Below, in pieces: positions 24,708 to 34,871 of a stretch of DNA of 40,190 nt. Under the pieces are notes generated by a model. The model was not told the origin of the DNA. It made no database searches and was given only the letters and a program-made list of their open reading frames with translations. The DNA comes from an uncultured Pelagibacteraceae bacterium (GTDB taxonomy: Bacteria > Pseudomonadota > Alphaproteobacteria > Pelagibacterales > Pelagibacteraceae): the NCBI GenBank assembly GCA_902541285.1, contig CACBQD010000006.1, positions 32,001 through 72,190 on the forward strand. The letters run 5' to 3'. Position numbers and translations under genes: made by a program. Numbering within the stretch: position 1 is the first letter of the stretch; each line of letters starts with the position of its first letter.

Positions 24708-25514
24708 ATGAAGATTTTATTTTTAGGTGACATAGTTGGGGATGCAGGCTTTAAATCGGTAAAAAAAAACTTGCCTAATATAGTCTCAAAAAAAGGTATA
24801 GATTTTGTTTGTGTTAATGGTGAAAATGCAGCCAGTGAAGGTGTGGGTCTAACTGAAAATATTGCTAATGAACTTTTTAATGTAGGTGTTGATGTAATTA
24901 CAACAGGCAATCATGTTTGGGATCAAAAAGAAATTTATGAATATATAAAAACTGAAAAAAAATTATTAAGACCAATAAATATGAGTGGAAATTTACCTGG
25001 TAAAGGTTTTTCCATATTTAATTCAAAAAAAAATCTAAAAGTTGGTGTACTAAATCTTATGGGTAACGTTTTTATGAAAAAGTGTGATGATGTTTTTAAA
25101 ATTGCTACTGAATTTATCGAAGAAAAAAAAAAATTAAAAGATTATGATTTTTTAATAGTGGATTTTCATGGAGAAATAACAAGTGAAAAAATGGCTATAG
25201 GCAATCTATTTGATGGACATGCAACTTTAGTTGTAGGTACCCATACGCACGTGCCCACAAATGATGCAAGAGTCTTAAAAAATGGAACTAGCTATATTAC
25301 TGATGCTGGAATGTGTGGCGACTATGACTCAGTAATAGGTATGAATGCACAAAATTCAATTAACAGATTTCTAAAAAAAGAAGCTGTAAAACATTTTCCT
25401 GCCGATGGAGAAGCATCTCTGAGTGGGGTAGTTGTAGATTGCGATGTAAGAAATGGACTAGCAAAAAATGTAGAAAGTTTCATTTTTGGCGGGAGTTTAA
25501 AAAACATAAATTAA
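24708..25514 (+). CDS. ymdB: YmdB-family metallophosphoesterase
   Basis: This is a 268-residue protein, normal length for the TIGR00282/YmdB family. Metal ligands are apparent in FLGDIVGDAG (5-14), VNGENAA (36-42), GNHVWD near 65-70, DFHGE and GTHTHV. Members hydrolyse 2',3'-cyclic nucleotides in Bacillus and affect RNA turnover. It starts two bases after the cyclo-ligase stop and ends two bases before yebC. Confidence 0.9.
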   Translation: MKILFLGDIVGDAGFKSVKKNLPNIVSKKGIDFVCVNGENAASEGVGLTENIANELFNVGVDVITTGNHVWDQKEIYEYIKTEKKLLRPINMSGNLPGKGFSIFNSKKNLKVGVLNLMGNVFMKKCDDVFKIATEFIEEKKKLKDYDFLIVDFHGEITSEKMAIGNLFDGHATLVVGTHTHVPTNDARVLKNGTSYITDAGMCGDYDSVIGMNAQNSINRFLKKEAVKHFPADGEASLSGVVVDCDVRNGLAKNVESFIFGGSLKNIN

Positions 25515-25516
25515 TT

Positions 25517-26239
25517 ATGGCTGGACACTCACATTGGGCGGGTATTAAACATAAAAAAGGCAAAGCTGACAAACAGAGATCAAAAATTTTTTCTAAACTC
25601 TCCAGAGAAATCACTGTAGCTGCAAAACTAGGTGATAAGAATCCCGATATGAATTCGAGATTAAGATCAGCAATACAAGCAGCCAGATCAGCTAACATGC
25701 CAAAAGAAAACATTGAGAGAGCAATTGAAAAGTCTTCTAACAATGATCAATCAAATTTTGAAAATATTAGGTATGAAGGTTTTGGACCTAGCAAATCTGC
25801 TGTAATAGTTGAAGCATTGACTGATAATAAAAATAGAACTGCATCTAATATAAGAACAATATTTTCGAAAAATAACGGTTCTTTAGGAACCCAGGGCTCT
25901 GCATCACATAATTTTCAAAGATTGGGTGTAATTAAAATAGATAAAAATGAAATTGAAAAAGATAAAATTTTTGAATTAGCAATCGAGTCGGGTGCAAATG
26001 ATTGTATTTCTCGAGATGAATTTCATGAAGTACATACGGATATTGATGAAATATATGAGGTAAAAAAAAAATTTGAAAAAGTTATTGCAAATTTTCTTTC
26101 TACTGAAATCGAGTGGCTACCCATAAACAAGGTATCTCTTAAAGGTGAAGAAAATCAAAATATGGTAAAATTTTTAGAAACTCTTGACGATGAGGATGAT
26201 GTACAAAATGTTTATACAAATGTTAACTTTGAAGATTAA
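25517..26239 (+). CDS. yebC: YebC/PmpR family protein
   Basis: This is a 240-residue protein starting at ATG 25517 with the family-typical MAGHSHWAGIKHKKG; an ATG at 25439 inside ymdB gives a longer, unsupported start. Further signatures are AAKLGDKNPDMNSRLRSAI, ANMPKENIERAI and RYEGFGPSKSAVIVEAL. YebC proteins are described as transcription regulators and, more recently, as ribosome-associated helpers. The next gene starts directly after its stop codon. Confidence 0.96.
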   Translation: MAGHSHWAGIKHKKGKADKQRSKIFSKLSREITVAAKLGDKNPDMNSRLRSAIQAARSANMPKENIERAIEKSSNNDQSNFENIRYEGFGPSKSAVIVEALTDNKNRTASNIRTIFSKNNGSLGTQGSASHNFQRLGVIKIDKNEIEKDKIFELAIESGANDCISRDEFHEVHTDIDEIYEVKKKFEKVIANFLSTEIEWLPINKVSLKGEENQNMVKFLETLDDEDDVQNVYTNVNFED

Positions 26240-26737
26240 ATGATAATTGTTGGAATTGACCCAGGAATAGCAGGTGCTATCTGTTTTTTTTCTAGTGGGA
26301 ATGTTATTGATGTAATCGACATGCCCACAATGGCTGAAGGAAAAAAAAATAAAAAACAAGTTAATGGTAGGCAAATTTATAATGAAATAATGCTTATAAA
26401 AAATAAATTTAAGAACGAAAAAATGACTGTAATAGTCGAACAAGTTTCTGCTATGCCAGGACAAGGTGTAACAAGCATGTTTAATTTTGGACAATCATTT
26501 GGAGTGATTAAAGGCATATGTTCTGCAATGGAGCTACCCATTTTTTATGTTAGACCAGCAAAATGGAAAAAACATTTTAATTTAATTAATTCTGAAAAAG
26601 ATGCCAGCAGAACTAAAGTAATAGAGATGTTTCCTAAAATTTCTAATAAGTTATCAAGAAAAAAAGATAATAATAAAGCAGATGCTATTTTAATTGCTCA
26701 ATATTTTGAAAACACAAGAGAAAACAACGATAACTAG
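26240..26737 (+). CDS. RuvC-like Holliday-junction resolvase (phage/organelle-type)
   Basis: This is a 165-residue RNase H-fold nuclease. Acidic residues D7 in GIDPG, E67 in VIVEQ, and D143/D148 in a C-terminal KDNNKADA segment form the expected catalytic site. The MPGQGVTSMFNFGQSFG block (72-88) is not the E. coli RuvC pattern; it resembles phage and MOC1-type RuvC relatives. It takes the normal ruvC position after yebC, but no ruvA or ruvB follows. It would cut Holliday junctions in recombination. I have not assigned the symbol ruvC because it may be a replacement rather than an orthologue. Confidence 0.8.
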   Translation: MIIVGIDPGIAGAICFFSSGNVIDVIDMPTMAEGKKNKKQVNGRQIYNEIMLIKNKFKNEKMTVIVEQVSAMPGQGVTSMFNFGQSFGVIKGICSAMELPIFYVRPAKWKKHFNLINSEKDASRTKVIEMFPKISNKLSRKKDNNKADAILIAQYFENTRENNDN

Positions 26738-26751
26738 ACTATTAGAGTTTT

Positions 26752-26780
26752 TTGAAGTCAAATTAATGACATATTTTAAT
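26752..26780 (+). promoter_or_regulatory. Possible promoter of the tol-pal cluster
   Basis: TTGAAG (26752-26757) and TTTAAT (26775-26780) are spaced 17 bases apart in the 56-base gap before tolQ. The start would be 7-8 bases before ATG, giving almost no leader. AT-rich background makes this a weak call. Confidence 0.25.
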
Positions 26781-26793
26781 GGGAAACGATTGA

Positions 26794-27468
26794 ATGGAAG
26801 CAGATATTGCAACACAAAGCTTAGGTTTAGCAAGTAACACAGATTTTTCTTTAATTAGTTTATTTTTGCGCGCGGATATAATTGTCAAGTCAGTAATAAT
26901 AATATTAGTTTTATGTTCCATTTATTCATGGGCAATAATATTTGAAAAAATAAGAATGTTTAGAAAAATTAATAAAAGCGCAGAGGAATTTGAAGAGAAA
27001 TTCTGGAAATCAAAATCTGCTGAAACATTTTATAACAGTCTTCCTTCAAATATTGAGGATCCGATGGCAAAATTATTTAAAAGTTCTATGCAAACAGTCA
27101 TGAAAACTAGATCAAAATCAAATTTATCTGAGAGACTATCTAGTGTTTTAGAGGTAAATATTGAAAAACAAATGGTAGCAGTTGAAAAGTATAATAGTTT
27201 TTTAGCAACTGTTGGATCGACAGCTCCATTTATAGGATTGTTTGGAACTGTTTGGGGAATTATGAATTCATTTCAATCGATTGCAATTTCAAGAAACACA
27301 AGCCTTGCAATAGTTGCCCCAGGTATTGCAGAAGCCTTATTTGCAACTGCACTTGGATTATTAGCTGCAATTCCTGCTGTAATTGCATATAATAAATTTA
27401 ATTCGGACTCTAGAAAATACTCACAAAAATTAGAAAACTTTTCAAAAAGATTCTTATCAATTATTTAA
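26794..27468 (+). CDS. tolQ: Tol-Pal system proton channel subunit TolQ
   Basis: This is a 224-residue inner-membrane protein of the MotA/TolQ/ExbB family. One helix lies near the N-terminus (about 30-52), a cytoplasmic loop follows, then two helices around 136-158 and 171-195. VGSTAPFIGLFGTVWGIM and GIAEALFATALGLLAAIPAV are the family signatures. With TolR it uses proton flow to power outer-membrane constriction at division. It is immediately followed by tolR. Confidence 0.95.
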   Translation: MEADIATQSLGLASNTDFSLISLFLRADIIVKSVIIILVLCSIYSWAIIFEKIRMFRKINKSAEEFEEKFWKSKSAETFYNSLPSNIEDPMAKLFKSSMQTVMKTRSKSNLSERLSSVLEVNIEKQMVAVEKYNSFLATVGSTAPFIGLFGTVWGIMNSFQSIAISRNTSLAIVAPGIAEALFATALGLLAAIPAVIAYNKFNSDSRKYSQKLENFSKRFLSII

Positions 27469-27885
27469 ATGGGATTTAAGCTCAAAAATTCAAAAAACGA
27501 TCCAATGAGTGAAATTAATGTTACACCATTTGTTGATGTAATGTTGGTTTTGCTAATTATATTCATGGTCACTGCACCATTACTTACAGTTGGAGTCCAG
27601 GTAGATCTGCCAGAAACTTCTGCTGATACACTTCCTGAGGAAAATGAACCATTAACTTTAACAATTAATTCTAAAGGTGAAATTTTTATTCAGGAAACAA
27701 AAGTTGAGTTTAACAATTTGATTGTAAAAATATTGGCAGTGTCAAATAATAGAACTGATACAAGAATTTATGTTAGGGGAGACAAAGCTATTAACTATGG
27801 AAGGGTTCTTGAAATTATGGGAATGCTTTCAGGGTCGGGATTTACAAAAGTTGCTTTAATATCTGAACCGAATAAAGAGAGATAG
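27469..27885 (+). CDS. tolR: Tol-Pal system protein TolR
   Basis: This is a 138-residue protein with one N-terminal helix holding the proton-carrying aspartate D23 in NVTPFVDVMLVLLIIFM, then a periplasmic domain with a GDKAINYGRVLEIM segment. It is the ExbD/TolR family partner of TolQ. It begins right after the tolQ stop, and tolA starts five bases after it. Confidence 0.95.
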   Translation: MGFKLKNSKNDPMSEINVTPFVDVMLVLLIIFMVTAPLLTVGVQVDLPETSADTLPEENEPLTLTINSKGEIFIQETKVEFNNLIVKILAVSNNRTDTRIYVRGDKAINYGRVLEIMGMLSGSGFTKVALISEPNKER

Positions 27886-27890
27886 AGATT

Positions 27891-28859
27891 ATGTATCGAG
27901 GTCTTTTAATCTCATCTGGATTTCATGTCGCTATTGTTATGGTGAGTATTTTGGCTATACCATTTGTTGCCAAAAAACCCCTGGATATTCCACCTCTTAT
28001 CTCTGTTGAGCTTATTCAAATAGCTGAAAAGACAAATATTCCTTTCGCACCAAAAGCATCAAAAATAATTGAGAAGGCAAAAAAAGAAAATGAAAAGCTT
28101 TTGTCTGAACAGGCTCCTCCTAAAAAAGTAAAAAAAGATGAAAAAAAAGAAGTTCAAACAGATAAAAAAAAAAATGAAATTTCTGAGGTTGCATCAAAAA
28201 AAACACCAACCAGTGAAAATAAAATAGAAAAGTTAAAAAAAGAAAAATTAAACGCTGTACCTATGCCAGATGAAGATAAACAGAAAATTCAACCTAAAGA
28301 AGAAAAAAAGCAGAAACCTTCAAAAGAAATCAATGACGAAAATATCAAAAAAATAGTTCAAACTAAAAAACCTATTTTGGATGAAAAAAAAGTTAAACAA
28401 GTTTCAGAATTTGAAAAGAAAGAAAAATTAGATTTAAACGAAATTGCAGCTTTAATTGATAAAAAAAAAGAAAATTTAGCAGAAACAAAAAAAGAAGTTG
28501 ATAAGATTTCTCAATCAACTGATGAAACTATGGATTATTCAAAATTAACCCTAAGTGAAGAGGACGCATTAAAGGCCCAAATATTTACATGCTGGAGTGT
28601 TCCTATTGGTTTGCCATTTAGTGAAGATTTATTAGTTAGAGTCAAACTACAATTAAAACCAGACGGAACAATTGAAAAACTTGAAATGTTAGATCATGTG
28701 AAAATGAACACACCTGGCAAAGAAAAATTTAGAACACTAGCAGATAGTGTAAGACGAGCTATTCAGTTGTGTAATCCATTAAAAGTTCCCACAAGTGGTT
28801 ATGAAAGATGGAAAAATATGATTTTAAATTTTGATGCTCGTGATATGCTTGGAGGATAA
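27891..28859 (+). CDS. tolA: Tol-Pal system protein TolA
   Basis: This is a 322-residue protein: an N-terminal transmembrane anchor (about 4-25), a long Lys/Glu-rich stalk (about 60-215) likely helical, and a C-terminal domain with [33 protein letters not shown] and two Cys. TolA spans the periplasm and links TolQR to TolB and Pal. Its last base is shared with the tolB start codon. Confidence 0.88.
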   Translation: MYRGLLISSGFHVAIVMVSILAIPFVAKKPLDIPPLISVELIQIAEKTNIPFAPKASKIIEKAKKENEKLLSEQAPPKKVKKDEKKEVQTDKKKNEISEVASKKTPTSENKIEKLKKEKLNAVPMPDEDKQKIQPKEEKKQKPSKEINDENIKKIVQTKKPILDEKKVKQVSEFEKKEKLDLNEIAALIDKKKENLAETKKEVDKISQSTDETMDYSKLTLSEEDALKAQIFTCWSVPIGLPFSEDLLVRVKLQLKPDGTIEKLEMLDHVKMNTPGKEKFRTLADSVRRAIQLCNPLKVPTSGYERWKNMILNFDARDMLGG

Positions 28860-30205
28860 TGTTTAGAATAATTAATTTATTTTTTATTATATCTTTTTTA
28901 TTGTCAACTAAGGCTTATTCATTAATAGAGATTGATATAACAAGGGGTAATTTAGATCCGTTACCAATTGCAGTTTCTCCATTGTTTCAAAATGACAATT
29001 CAAAAAGAAATTCAATTAATGAACTTAAAATTGAAAATGTTGGATCTGAGATTTCATTAGTTGTAGAAAATAATTTGAAAATTTCAGGTTTATTTAATCC
29101 TCTTAATAAAGAAGCATTTTTACAAAAGCCAGATATTGCTCATTTAAAACCAAGATTTGAGGATTGGGCATTAATTAAAGCTCAAGCTTTAATCACTGGC
29201 AAAGTAACAATTGAGGACAAAAAATTAAAAGTTGAATTCAGGCTCTGGGATATTTTAGCTGGACGAGAAATGATGGCTTTGGCTTTTACAACTGTTCCCA
29301 GTAATTGGAGGAGAGTTGGACATATAATTTCTGATAAAGTTTATGAAAGATTGACCGGAGAAAAAGGATACTTTGATACCAGAATTATTTATGTTTCTGA
29401 AGAAGGACCTAAGACCGCAAGAGTTAAGAAGTTGGCTATTATGGATCAAGATGGTTTTAATACTAAATATTTAACCTTAGGAAATGAATTGGTCTTAACT
29501 CCAAGATTTAACCCTACAAGTCAGATGGTAACTTATTTATCTTATTTTAAAAATTTACCCAGAGTTTATTTATTAGATATTGAAACTGGTACACAAGAAG
29601 TAGTTGGTGATTTTCCAGGAATGACATTTGCTCCTAGATTTTCACCTGATGGAAAAAAAATTATCATGAGTTTTGCTAAAGATGGAAATTCAGATATTTA
29701 TACTATGGATTTAGAAAATAGAATTGTAGAAAGAATAACTAATCATCCATCAATTGATACATCTCCCTCTTATTCCCCAGACAATAAGTTTATAACATTT
29801 AATTCTGATAGAAGTGGGTTTCAACAAATTTATGTGATGAAGGCCGATGGTTCAAATGTGAAAAGAATTTCATTTGGCAAAGGTTTATACGGTACACCTG
29901 TATGGTCACCAAGAGGTGATTTAATTGCATTCACAAAGTTACATAAAGGAAAATTTTACATTGGAGTTATGCGTACAGACGGTTCAGGAGAAAGGTTGTT
30001 AACAGAAAATTATTATCAAGAAGCACCCTCGTGGTCTCCAAATGGAAGGGTATTAATTTTCTACCGAGAGACCAAATCTAACGATAAAGGAGAGGGATTT
30101 AGCGCAAAACTTTGGTCTATCGATCTTACAGGATATAATGAAAGGCAAGTTCAAACTGAGACTGACGCCTCAGACCCATCTTGGTCGTCTTTACTGAGTA
30201 ATTAG
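28859..30205 (+). CDS. tolB: Tol-Pal system beta-propeller TolB
   Basis: This is a 448-residue periplasmic protein. A signal peptide covers about residues 1-20 with a probable cut after TKAYS. An N-terminal TolB domain is followed by WD40-like beta-propeller repeats, with recurring [15 protein letters not shown] and SPNGRVL blocks. It binds Pal and the TolA C-terminus. There is a 98-base gap to pal, so pal likely has its own start of transcription. Confidence 0.96.
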   Translation: MFRIINLFFIISFLLSTKAYSLIEIDITRGNLDPLPIAVSPLFQNDNSKRNSINELKIENVGSEISLVVENNLKISGLFNPLNKEAFLQKPDIAHLKPRFEDWALIKAQALITGKVTIEDKKLKVEFRLWDILAGREMMALAFTTVPSNWRRVGHIISDKVYERLTGEKGYFDTRIIYVSEEGPKTARVKKLAIMDQDGFNTKYLTLGNELVLTPRFNPTSQMVTYLSYFKNLPRVYLLDIETGTQEVVGDFPGMTFAPRFSPDGKKIIMSFAKDGNSDIYTMDLENRIVERITNHPSIDTSPSYSPDNKFITFNSDRSGFQQIYVMKADGSNVKRISFGKGLYGTPVWSPRGDLIAFTKLHKGKFYIGVMRTDGSGERLLTENYYQEAPSWSPNGRVLIFYRETKSNDKGEGFSAKLWSIDLTGYNERQVQTETDASDPSWSSLLSN

Positions 30206-30236
30206 GGCTTTTTTATTAATTTTAATATAAATTAAG

Positions 30237-30265
30237 TTGATTTTTATGCTTGAAACATCTAATTA
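30237..30265 (+). promoter_or_regulatory. Possible promoter of pal
   Basis: TTGATT (30237-30242) and TAATTA (30260-30265) are 17 bases apart in the gap before pal. Neither is a good consensus. It is listed because a 98-base gap, a strong ribosome binding site and a terminator suggest pal is a separately controlled unit. Confidence 0.2.
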
Positions 30266-30292
30266 GTTGTGAAAAAGTTCTAATAAATTATT

Positions 30293-30298
30293 AAGGAG
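30293..30298 (+). promoter_or_regulatory. Strong Shine-Dalgarno sequence of pal
   Basis: AAGGAG lies five bases before the ATG at 30304. Most other starts I inspected in this window lack a comparable site, so this gene is probably translated at a high rate, as expected for an abundant lipoprotein. Confidence 0.75.
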
Positions 30299-30303
30299 CA
30301 TTA

Positions 30304-30792
30304 ATGAATTTTAGCAAATCATTTAGAAATACTTTTCTAGTTATTTTATTAAGTTTAATCGTATCAGCTTGTGCAACAAAAAAAACTACCACAAAAATAG
30401 AAGGACAAATGCAAGGTGATGTTTATACAGGCACTGATACTGTTAAATATTTAGCTGACGGTGTTCCAGACAGAGTATTTTTTGCTACAAACGAGTCTAT
30501 TTTAACAACTAAATCAAGAGACACACTAAGAAAACAAGCAACTTGGTTAAGAGAAAATTCTAGCATCAATGTAGTGGTCGAAGGTCATGCTGATGAAAGA
30601 GGAACAAGGGAATATAACTTGGCATTAGGTGAAAGAAGAGCAAATGCTGCAAAAGATTATCTAATTACTTATGGAATATCTGCTGACAGAATATCAGTTA
30701 TAAGTTACGGTAAAGAAAGACCAGTTGATTCAGGTTCTAACCCACTTTCTTGGTCTAAAAATAGAAGATCTGTAACAGTAAAAGCTAATTAA
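30304..30792 (+). CDS. pal: Peptidoglycan-associated lipoprotein Pal
   Basis: This is a 162-residue protein. It has a lipoprotein signal peptide with a lipobox VSAC and lipidated C23. After a short linker comes an OmpA-like peptidoglycan-binding domain with VVEGHADERGTREYNLALG and a following ERRANAAKDYL helix; a D residue and an R residue there bind diaminopimelate. It anchors the outer membrane to the wall and partners TolB. It has a strong ribosome binding site and a clear terminator. Confidence 0.97.
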   Translation: MNFSKSFRNTFLVILLSLIVSACATKKTTTKIEGQMQGDVYTGTDTVKYLADGVPDRVFFATNESILTTKSRDTLRKQATWLRENSSINVVVEGHADERGTREYNLALGERRANAAKDYLITYGISADRISVISYGKERPVDSGSNPLSWSKNRRSVTVKAN

Positions 30793-30810
30793 AGCTATTT
30801 AAAATATTTT

Positions 30811-30854
30811 AAAGACCCTAAAATTATCATAAATAATTAAAGGGTCTTTTTTTT
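30811..30854 (+). terminator. Rho-independent terminator of pal
   Basis: A 9-base stem (30811-30819 AAAGACCCT with 30841-30849 AGGGTCTTT) is extended by an inner 6-base stem (30822-30827 with 30833-30838) and a 5-base loop. A run of nine T (30846-30854) follows. This is the clearest terminator in the window. Confidence 0.9.
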
Positions 30855-30882
30855 GCCATCATTATAATTGAAGAATAATTTA

Positions 30883-31896
30883 ATGTTTAAAAAGTTCTTT
30901 AAATTTTTTACTTACATAATCTCCATATCCTTTTTTACTTTAAATGCAGCTTCAGAAGAATTGAGTATGAAAGAAATTTTGGAAATTATTCAAAAAGATC
31001 TTAGAACATTGGAAAGAGCAGTTTATTCAGAGTCATTTAAAAAAAATTCTGGTGGACAAACTTCTTTAAATGATAAAGAAACAGAAGATGTATTGACAAG
31101 GCATTTATTGAAGTTGTCTGAAATAGAAAAGCAATTTCAAAATTTAACTAATAAATTTGAAGAAGTTAATTTTAAAATTGATAAATTATCATCAAGATTG
31201 TCAAAAACCCAAGCCGATAATCAATTAAGATTTCAAGAGTTAGAAAATAACACCTCTCTTGCGCAAAATTATAAAAATAATGAACAGAGTTTGCCTTCGA
31301 ATGCAAATAATGAAAATACTGAGACAGACTTAGCAAGCAAAAAAATAATGCCAGGCACTTCTCAACCTCAAGATTTAGGGACAATATCTTATAAAGATAT
31401 GGCAAACACAAGCGAGACTCAAGCAATACAATCTGTTGAGACAACTAAAACAATCTTAACAGAAAATTTTATAAATGAGGAAAAAATCTTACCTGACGCA
31501 TCTCCCTTAGAACAATATGAATTTGCAACTAGTTTTTTAAAAGTTGGAGACTATAATATGGCTGAAAGAGCATTCAGAGAATTTGTAGATACAAATCCAG
31601 ATAATGATCTTTCAGGAAATGCACAGTACTGGTATGCAGAGACTTTTAGAATTAGACAACTCTATACAGATGCGGCATCTGCTTATTTAGAAGGTTATCA
31701 AAAATATCCTAAGAGTGAAAAAGCGCCCATCAACCTTTTAAAGCTTGGTGTATCTTTAGTTCAAATAGGAGAGAAAGATCAGGGTTGCTTAATGATTGCT
31801 GGTGTAAAAAAGCAGTATCCAAATGCCACCCAATCAGTTCTTCAAAAAGCCAAATATGAAGAGAAAAAGTTTGAGTGCAACAAAGAAAACTCTTAA
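30883..31896 (+). CDS. cpoB: Tol-Pal associated TPR protein CpoB (YbgF)
   Basis: This is a 337-residue protein from ATG 30883; a TTG 15 bases earlier is in frame but the signal peptide begins at the ATG. The signal peptide covers about residues 1-23 (FTLNAAS), followed by a coiled-coil trimerisation region with many Glu, Lys and Gln, a long Ser/Thr/Asn linker, and C-terminal TPR repeats (YEFATSFLKVGDYNMAERAF and two more). CpoB links Tol-Pal action with cell-wall synthesis at division. It overlaps tilS by 41 bases. Confidence 0.9.
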   Translation: MFKKFFKFFTYIISISFFTLNAASEELSMKEILEIIQKDLRTLERAVYSESFKKNSGGQTSLNDKETEDVLTRHLLKLSEIEKQFQNLTNKFEEVNFKIDKLSSRLSKTQADNQLRFQELENNTSLAQNYKNNEQSLPSNANNENTETDLASKKIMPGTSQPQDLGTISYKDMANTSETQAIQSVETTKTILTENFINEEKILPDASPLEQYEFATSFLKVGDYNMAERAFREFVDTNPDNDLSGNAQYWYAETFRIRQLYTDAASAYLEGYQKYPKSEKAPINLLKLGVSLVQIGEKDQGCLMIAGVKKQYPNATQSVLQKAKYEEKKFECNKENS

Positions 31897-32908
31897 TTTT
31901 TATTTAACAAAATTAAAGGATCCTCAAATACAGAAATTATATAAGGTATTTTCAAAAAATCTTGAATCCTTAGATCTTATTAATAAAAAGATTATGGTCG
32001 GGGTTTCAGGTGGCAATGATAGCTTAAATGTTTTATTTTTCTCTCTATGCTATGCATTGAAACACAAAGTTAAACTGTATCCTGTAATAATAGACCATAA
32101 AATTAGAGAAGAATCCACAAATGAAGCAAAATATTTAAAATATAAACTTAAAAAAAATTTTAATATTAATTGTAAAATAATATCAAAAAAAATAGGTAAA
32201 ATTGATAAGAACCTACAATCTTATGCTAGAGATTTAAGGTATGATTTATTTTTAAAAGAATGCAAAAAACATAAAATAGATTACCTATTATTAGGTCATC
32301 ATAAAGATGATTTAATTGAAAATTTTTTTATAAGATTTTTGAGGGGATCTGGTTTAAAAGGACTTGTTTCTTTTGACAAAAATGTAACAGATTATAATGG
32401 TTTAAAAATTGTTAGACCTTTTTTGTCTACTTCAAAAAATGAACTAATTGAAATAAATAAAAAAACTTTTGGTTTTTTTGTAGATGATCCTACAAACAAC
32501 AATGACAAATTTTTAAGGAGCAGAATTAGAAAACTTCTAAAAAACTTAGATAACGAGGGTTTAAACTTTAATAAATTCTATTTAACTTTAAAAAATTTGT
32601 CCAAAAGTGATCAAGTTATCGAATTTTATGTTGATAAAAATATTTTAAAAAACGCAAAGTATTTTGAAAAAAATAAAAAAATAATTTTAAACCAATCCTT
32701 TTTTCAAAATCCTGAGGAAATTATTTTGAGAAGTATTACACAAGTAATTCAACGCATTAGTCAGAAAAAAAACTATCCAAGAGGCAAAAAGGTGACTAGT
32801 CTTATAGATTCTATAAAGTTTTCAAACAAAAACGTGAAATTGACACTTTCTGGATGTATTATTGAGAAAATTCAAGATTCGGTGATTATTTACCCAGAAA
32901 AACGATAA
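31856..32908 (+). CDS. tilS: tRNA(Ile)-lysidine synthase
   Basis: This is a 350-residue protein from ATG 31856 (an ATG at 31823 would give 361 residues; the true start could even be a later TTG at 31871). The PP-loop motif SGGNDS lies in MVGVSGGNDSLNVL, then VIIDHKIREES, LLLGHHKDDLIENFF and RPFLSTSKNEL. It is an ATP-pyrophosphatase that turns the wobble C of the tRNA-Ile CAU anticodon into lysidine. The start lies inside cpoB. Confidence 0.93.
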   Translation: MKRKSLSATKKTLNFYLTKLKDPQIQKLYKVFSKNLESLDLINKKIMVGVSGGNDSLNVLFFSLCYALKHKVKLYPVIIDHKIREESTNEAKYLKYKLKKNFNINCKIISKKIGKIDKNLQSYARDLRYDLFLKECKKHKIDYLLLGHHKDDLIENFFIRFLRGSGLKGLVSFDKNVTDYNGLKIVRPFLSTSKNELIEINKKTFGFFVDDPTNNNDKFLRSRIRKLLKNLDNEGLNFNKFYLTLKNLSKSDQVIEFYVDKNILKNAKYFEKNKKIILNQSFFQNPEEIILRSITQVIQRISQKKNYPRGKKVTSLIDSIKFSNKNVKLTLSGCIIEKIQDSVIIYPEKR

Positions 32909-32972
32909 TTTTTTTGTTAAATGATCAAAATGACACTTGTTAATTTACTAATAATTCTTAATTTAATGCTCT

Positions 32973-34865
32973 ATGAATTTTAAAAACTTAGCCATGTGGG
33001 GAATAATCGTTATTTTAACGATTGGTCTTTATAATATGTTTAAGAACCCGCAAGGTTCGATTTCTCAAAAAAATAAAATTATTTTCTCAGAATTCTTAAC
33101 AGAAGTAGATAATGGGAGAGTGGTTAAAGTAGAGATACAAGGAAAAAATATAAAAGGGGTATTATCAAATGGAAATCAATTCACCACTTATGCTCCTGAA
33201 GACCCGAACTTAATCCAGAAATTAAACGATAAAGGTGTAAGTATCTCAGCAAGTCCATTAGAGGAAAAAATGCCTTCATTATTAGGAATACTTCTTTCTT
33301 GGTTTCCAATGCTTTTATTAATTGCTGTTTGGATCTTTTTCATGAGACAAATGCAAGGTGGAAAAGGTGGAGCAATGGGCTTTGGAAGATCGAAAGCAAA
33401 AATGATGAATGAAGTAAAAGGAAAAGTTACTTTTAATGACGTTGCTGGCGTTGAAGAGGCTAAAGAAGAGGTAGAGGAAGTTGTAGAATTTTTGAAAGAT
33501 CCAAGAAAGTTTAGCAGACTAGGCGGTAAAATTCCAAGAGGATGTTTATTAGTTGGCCCCCCAGGAACTGGTAAAACATTACTAGCTAGAGCAATTGCTG
33601 GAGAAGCAGGTGTTCCATTTTTCACGATCTCTGGATCAGATTTTGTTGAAATGTTTGTTGGAGTTGGAGCTTCAAGAGTAAGAGATATGTTCGAACAAGG
33701 AAAAAAACATTCTCCATGTATAATTTTCATTGATGAGATTGATGCTGTAGGAAGAAGTAGAGGAGCAGGTCTAGGTGGTGGAAATGACGAAAGAGAGCAA
33801 ACTCTTAACCAGCTATTAGTTGAAATGGATGGTTTTGATACTAATGAAGGTGTAATTATTATTGCTGCCACTAATAGACCGGATGTATTAGACCCAGCTC
33901 TTTTGAGACCAGGAAGATTTGATAGACAAGTAGTTGTTTCGAATCCAGATCTTATTGGTAGAGAAAAAATTTTAAAAGTGCATGCAAAGAAAATATCAAT
34001 GGCACCAGATGTTAATTTAAGAACAGTTGCTAGAGGAACACCTGGATTTTCTGGAGCAGATTTAGCAAATCTTGTAAATGAGGCTGCATTACTAGCTGCA
34101 AGAAAAAATAAAAGAATTGTTACATACCAGGAGTTTGAAGAAGCTAAAGATAAAGTGATGATGGGGTCTGAAAGAAGGTCAATGGTTATGTCAGAAGAAG
34201 AGAAAAAATTAACCGCTTATCATGAGGCTGGACATGCAATAGTAACAATAAATGAAAAGGCTGCTTACCCGATACATAAAGCAACAATAATACCAAGAGG
34301 AAGAGCTTTAGGAATGGTTATGCAATTACCTGAAAGAGATGAAGTTTCTCAAACAAGAGAGCAACTTCATGCACAAATGGCCATTGCTATGGGTGGAAGA
34401 GTTGCAGAAGAAATAATTTTTGGAGATGATAAAGTAACTACAGGAGCATCAAGCGATATTGAACAAGCAACTAAAAGAGCAAGAGCCATGGTTATGAGAG
34501 CTGGATTAAGTAAAGAAATGGGACCAGTAGCTTATGGTGAAAACGAAGAAGAAGTATTTTTAGGAAGATCTGTTGCAAGACAGCAAAATATGTCAGAGGA
34601 AACAGCAAGAAAAGTTGATAGTGAAATTAGAAAATTTGTTGATATGGGCTACGAGAGAGCAAGAAAAGTATTAACAGAAAAAATTGATGATCTGCATAAA
34701 CTAGCAAAAGCTTTACTTACTTACGAAACCTTAACAGGTGCAGAAATTGAAGATTTAATTAATAAAAATATTTATCCTAAGAATAAAGAAGATCTAAAAG
34801 TTGAAGATGATGATCAAAGCTCAGCGCTTGGTTCAATGGGCCTAAAACCAAAGATAGTGCACTAA
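32973..34865 (+). CDS. ftsH: ATP-dependent zinc metalloprotease FtsH
   Basis: This is a 630-residue protein. Two transmembrane helices lie at about 7-23 and 103-124 with a small periplasmic domain between. The AAA+ module has Walker A GPPGTGKT at 195-202 and Walker B FIDEID at 252-257; the protease has HEAGH at 417-421 and a third zinc ligand Asp in a later ASSDIEQ segment. It degrades misfolded membrane proteins and sigma-32; rpoH, encoding sigma-32, lies 4.5 kb downstream. G+C is clearly higher than in the island. Confidence 0.98.
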   Translation: MNFKNLAMWGIIVILTIGLYNMFKNPQGSISQKNKIIFSEFLTEVDNGRVVKVEIQGKNIKGVLSNGNQFTTYAPEDPNLIQKLNDKGVSISASPLEEKMPSLLGILLSWFPMLLLIAVWIFFMRQMQGGKGGAMGFGRSKAKMMNEVKGKVTFNDVAGVEEAKEEVEEVVEFLKDPRKFSRLGGKIPRGCLLVGPPGTGKTLLARAIAGEAGVPFFTISGSDFVEMFVGVGASRVRDMFEQGKKHSPCIIFIDEIDAVGRSRGAGLGGGNDEREQTLNQLLVEMDGFDTNEGVIIIAATNRPDVLDPALLRPGRFDRQVVVSNPDLIGREKILKVHAKKISMAPDVNLRTVARGTPGFSGADLANLVNEAALLAARKNKRIVTYQEFEEAKDKVMMGSERRSMVMSEEEKKLTAYHEAGHAIVTINEKAAYPIHKATIIPRGRALGMVMQLPERDEVSQTREQLHAQMAIAMGGRVAEEIIFGDDKVTTGASSDIEQATKRARAMVMRAGLSKEMGPVAYGENEEEVFLGRSVARQQNMSEETARKVDSEIRKFVDMGYERARKVLTEKIDDLHKLAKALLTYETLTGAEIEDLINKNIYPKNKEDLKVEDDDQSSALGSMGLKPKIVH

Positions 34866-34871
34866 GCGTTA

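Noticed and set aside
33188..33871. A 227-codon minus-strand open frame inside ftsH
   Set aside because: It lies opposite the conserved AAA+ core of ftsH and its translation is Ser/Pro-rich without a motif; a mirror artefact.
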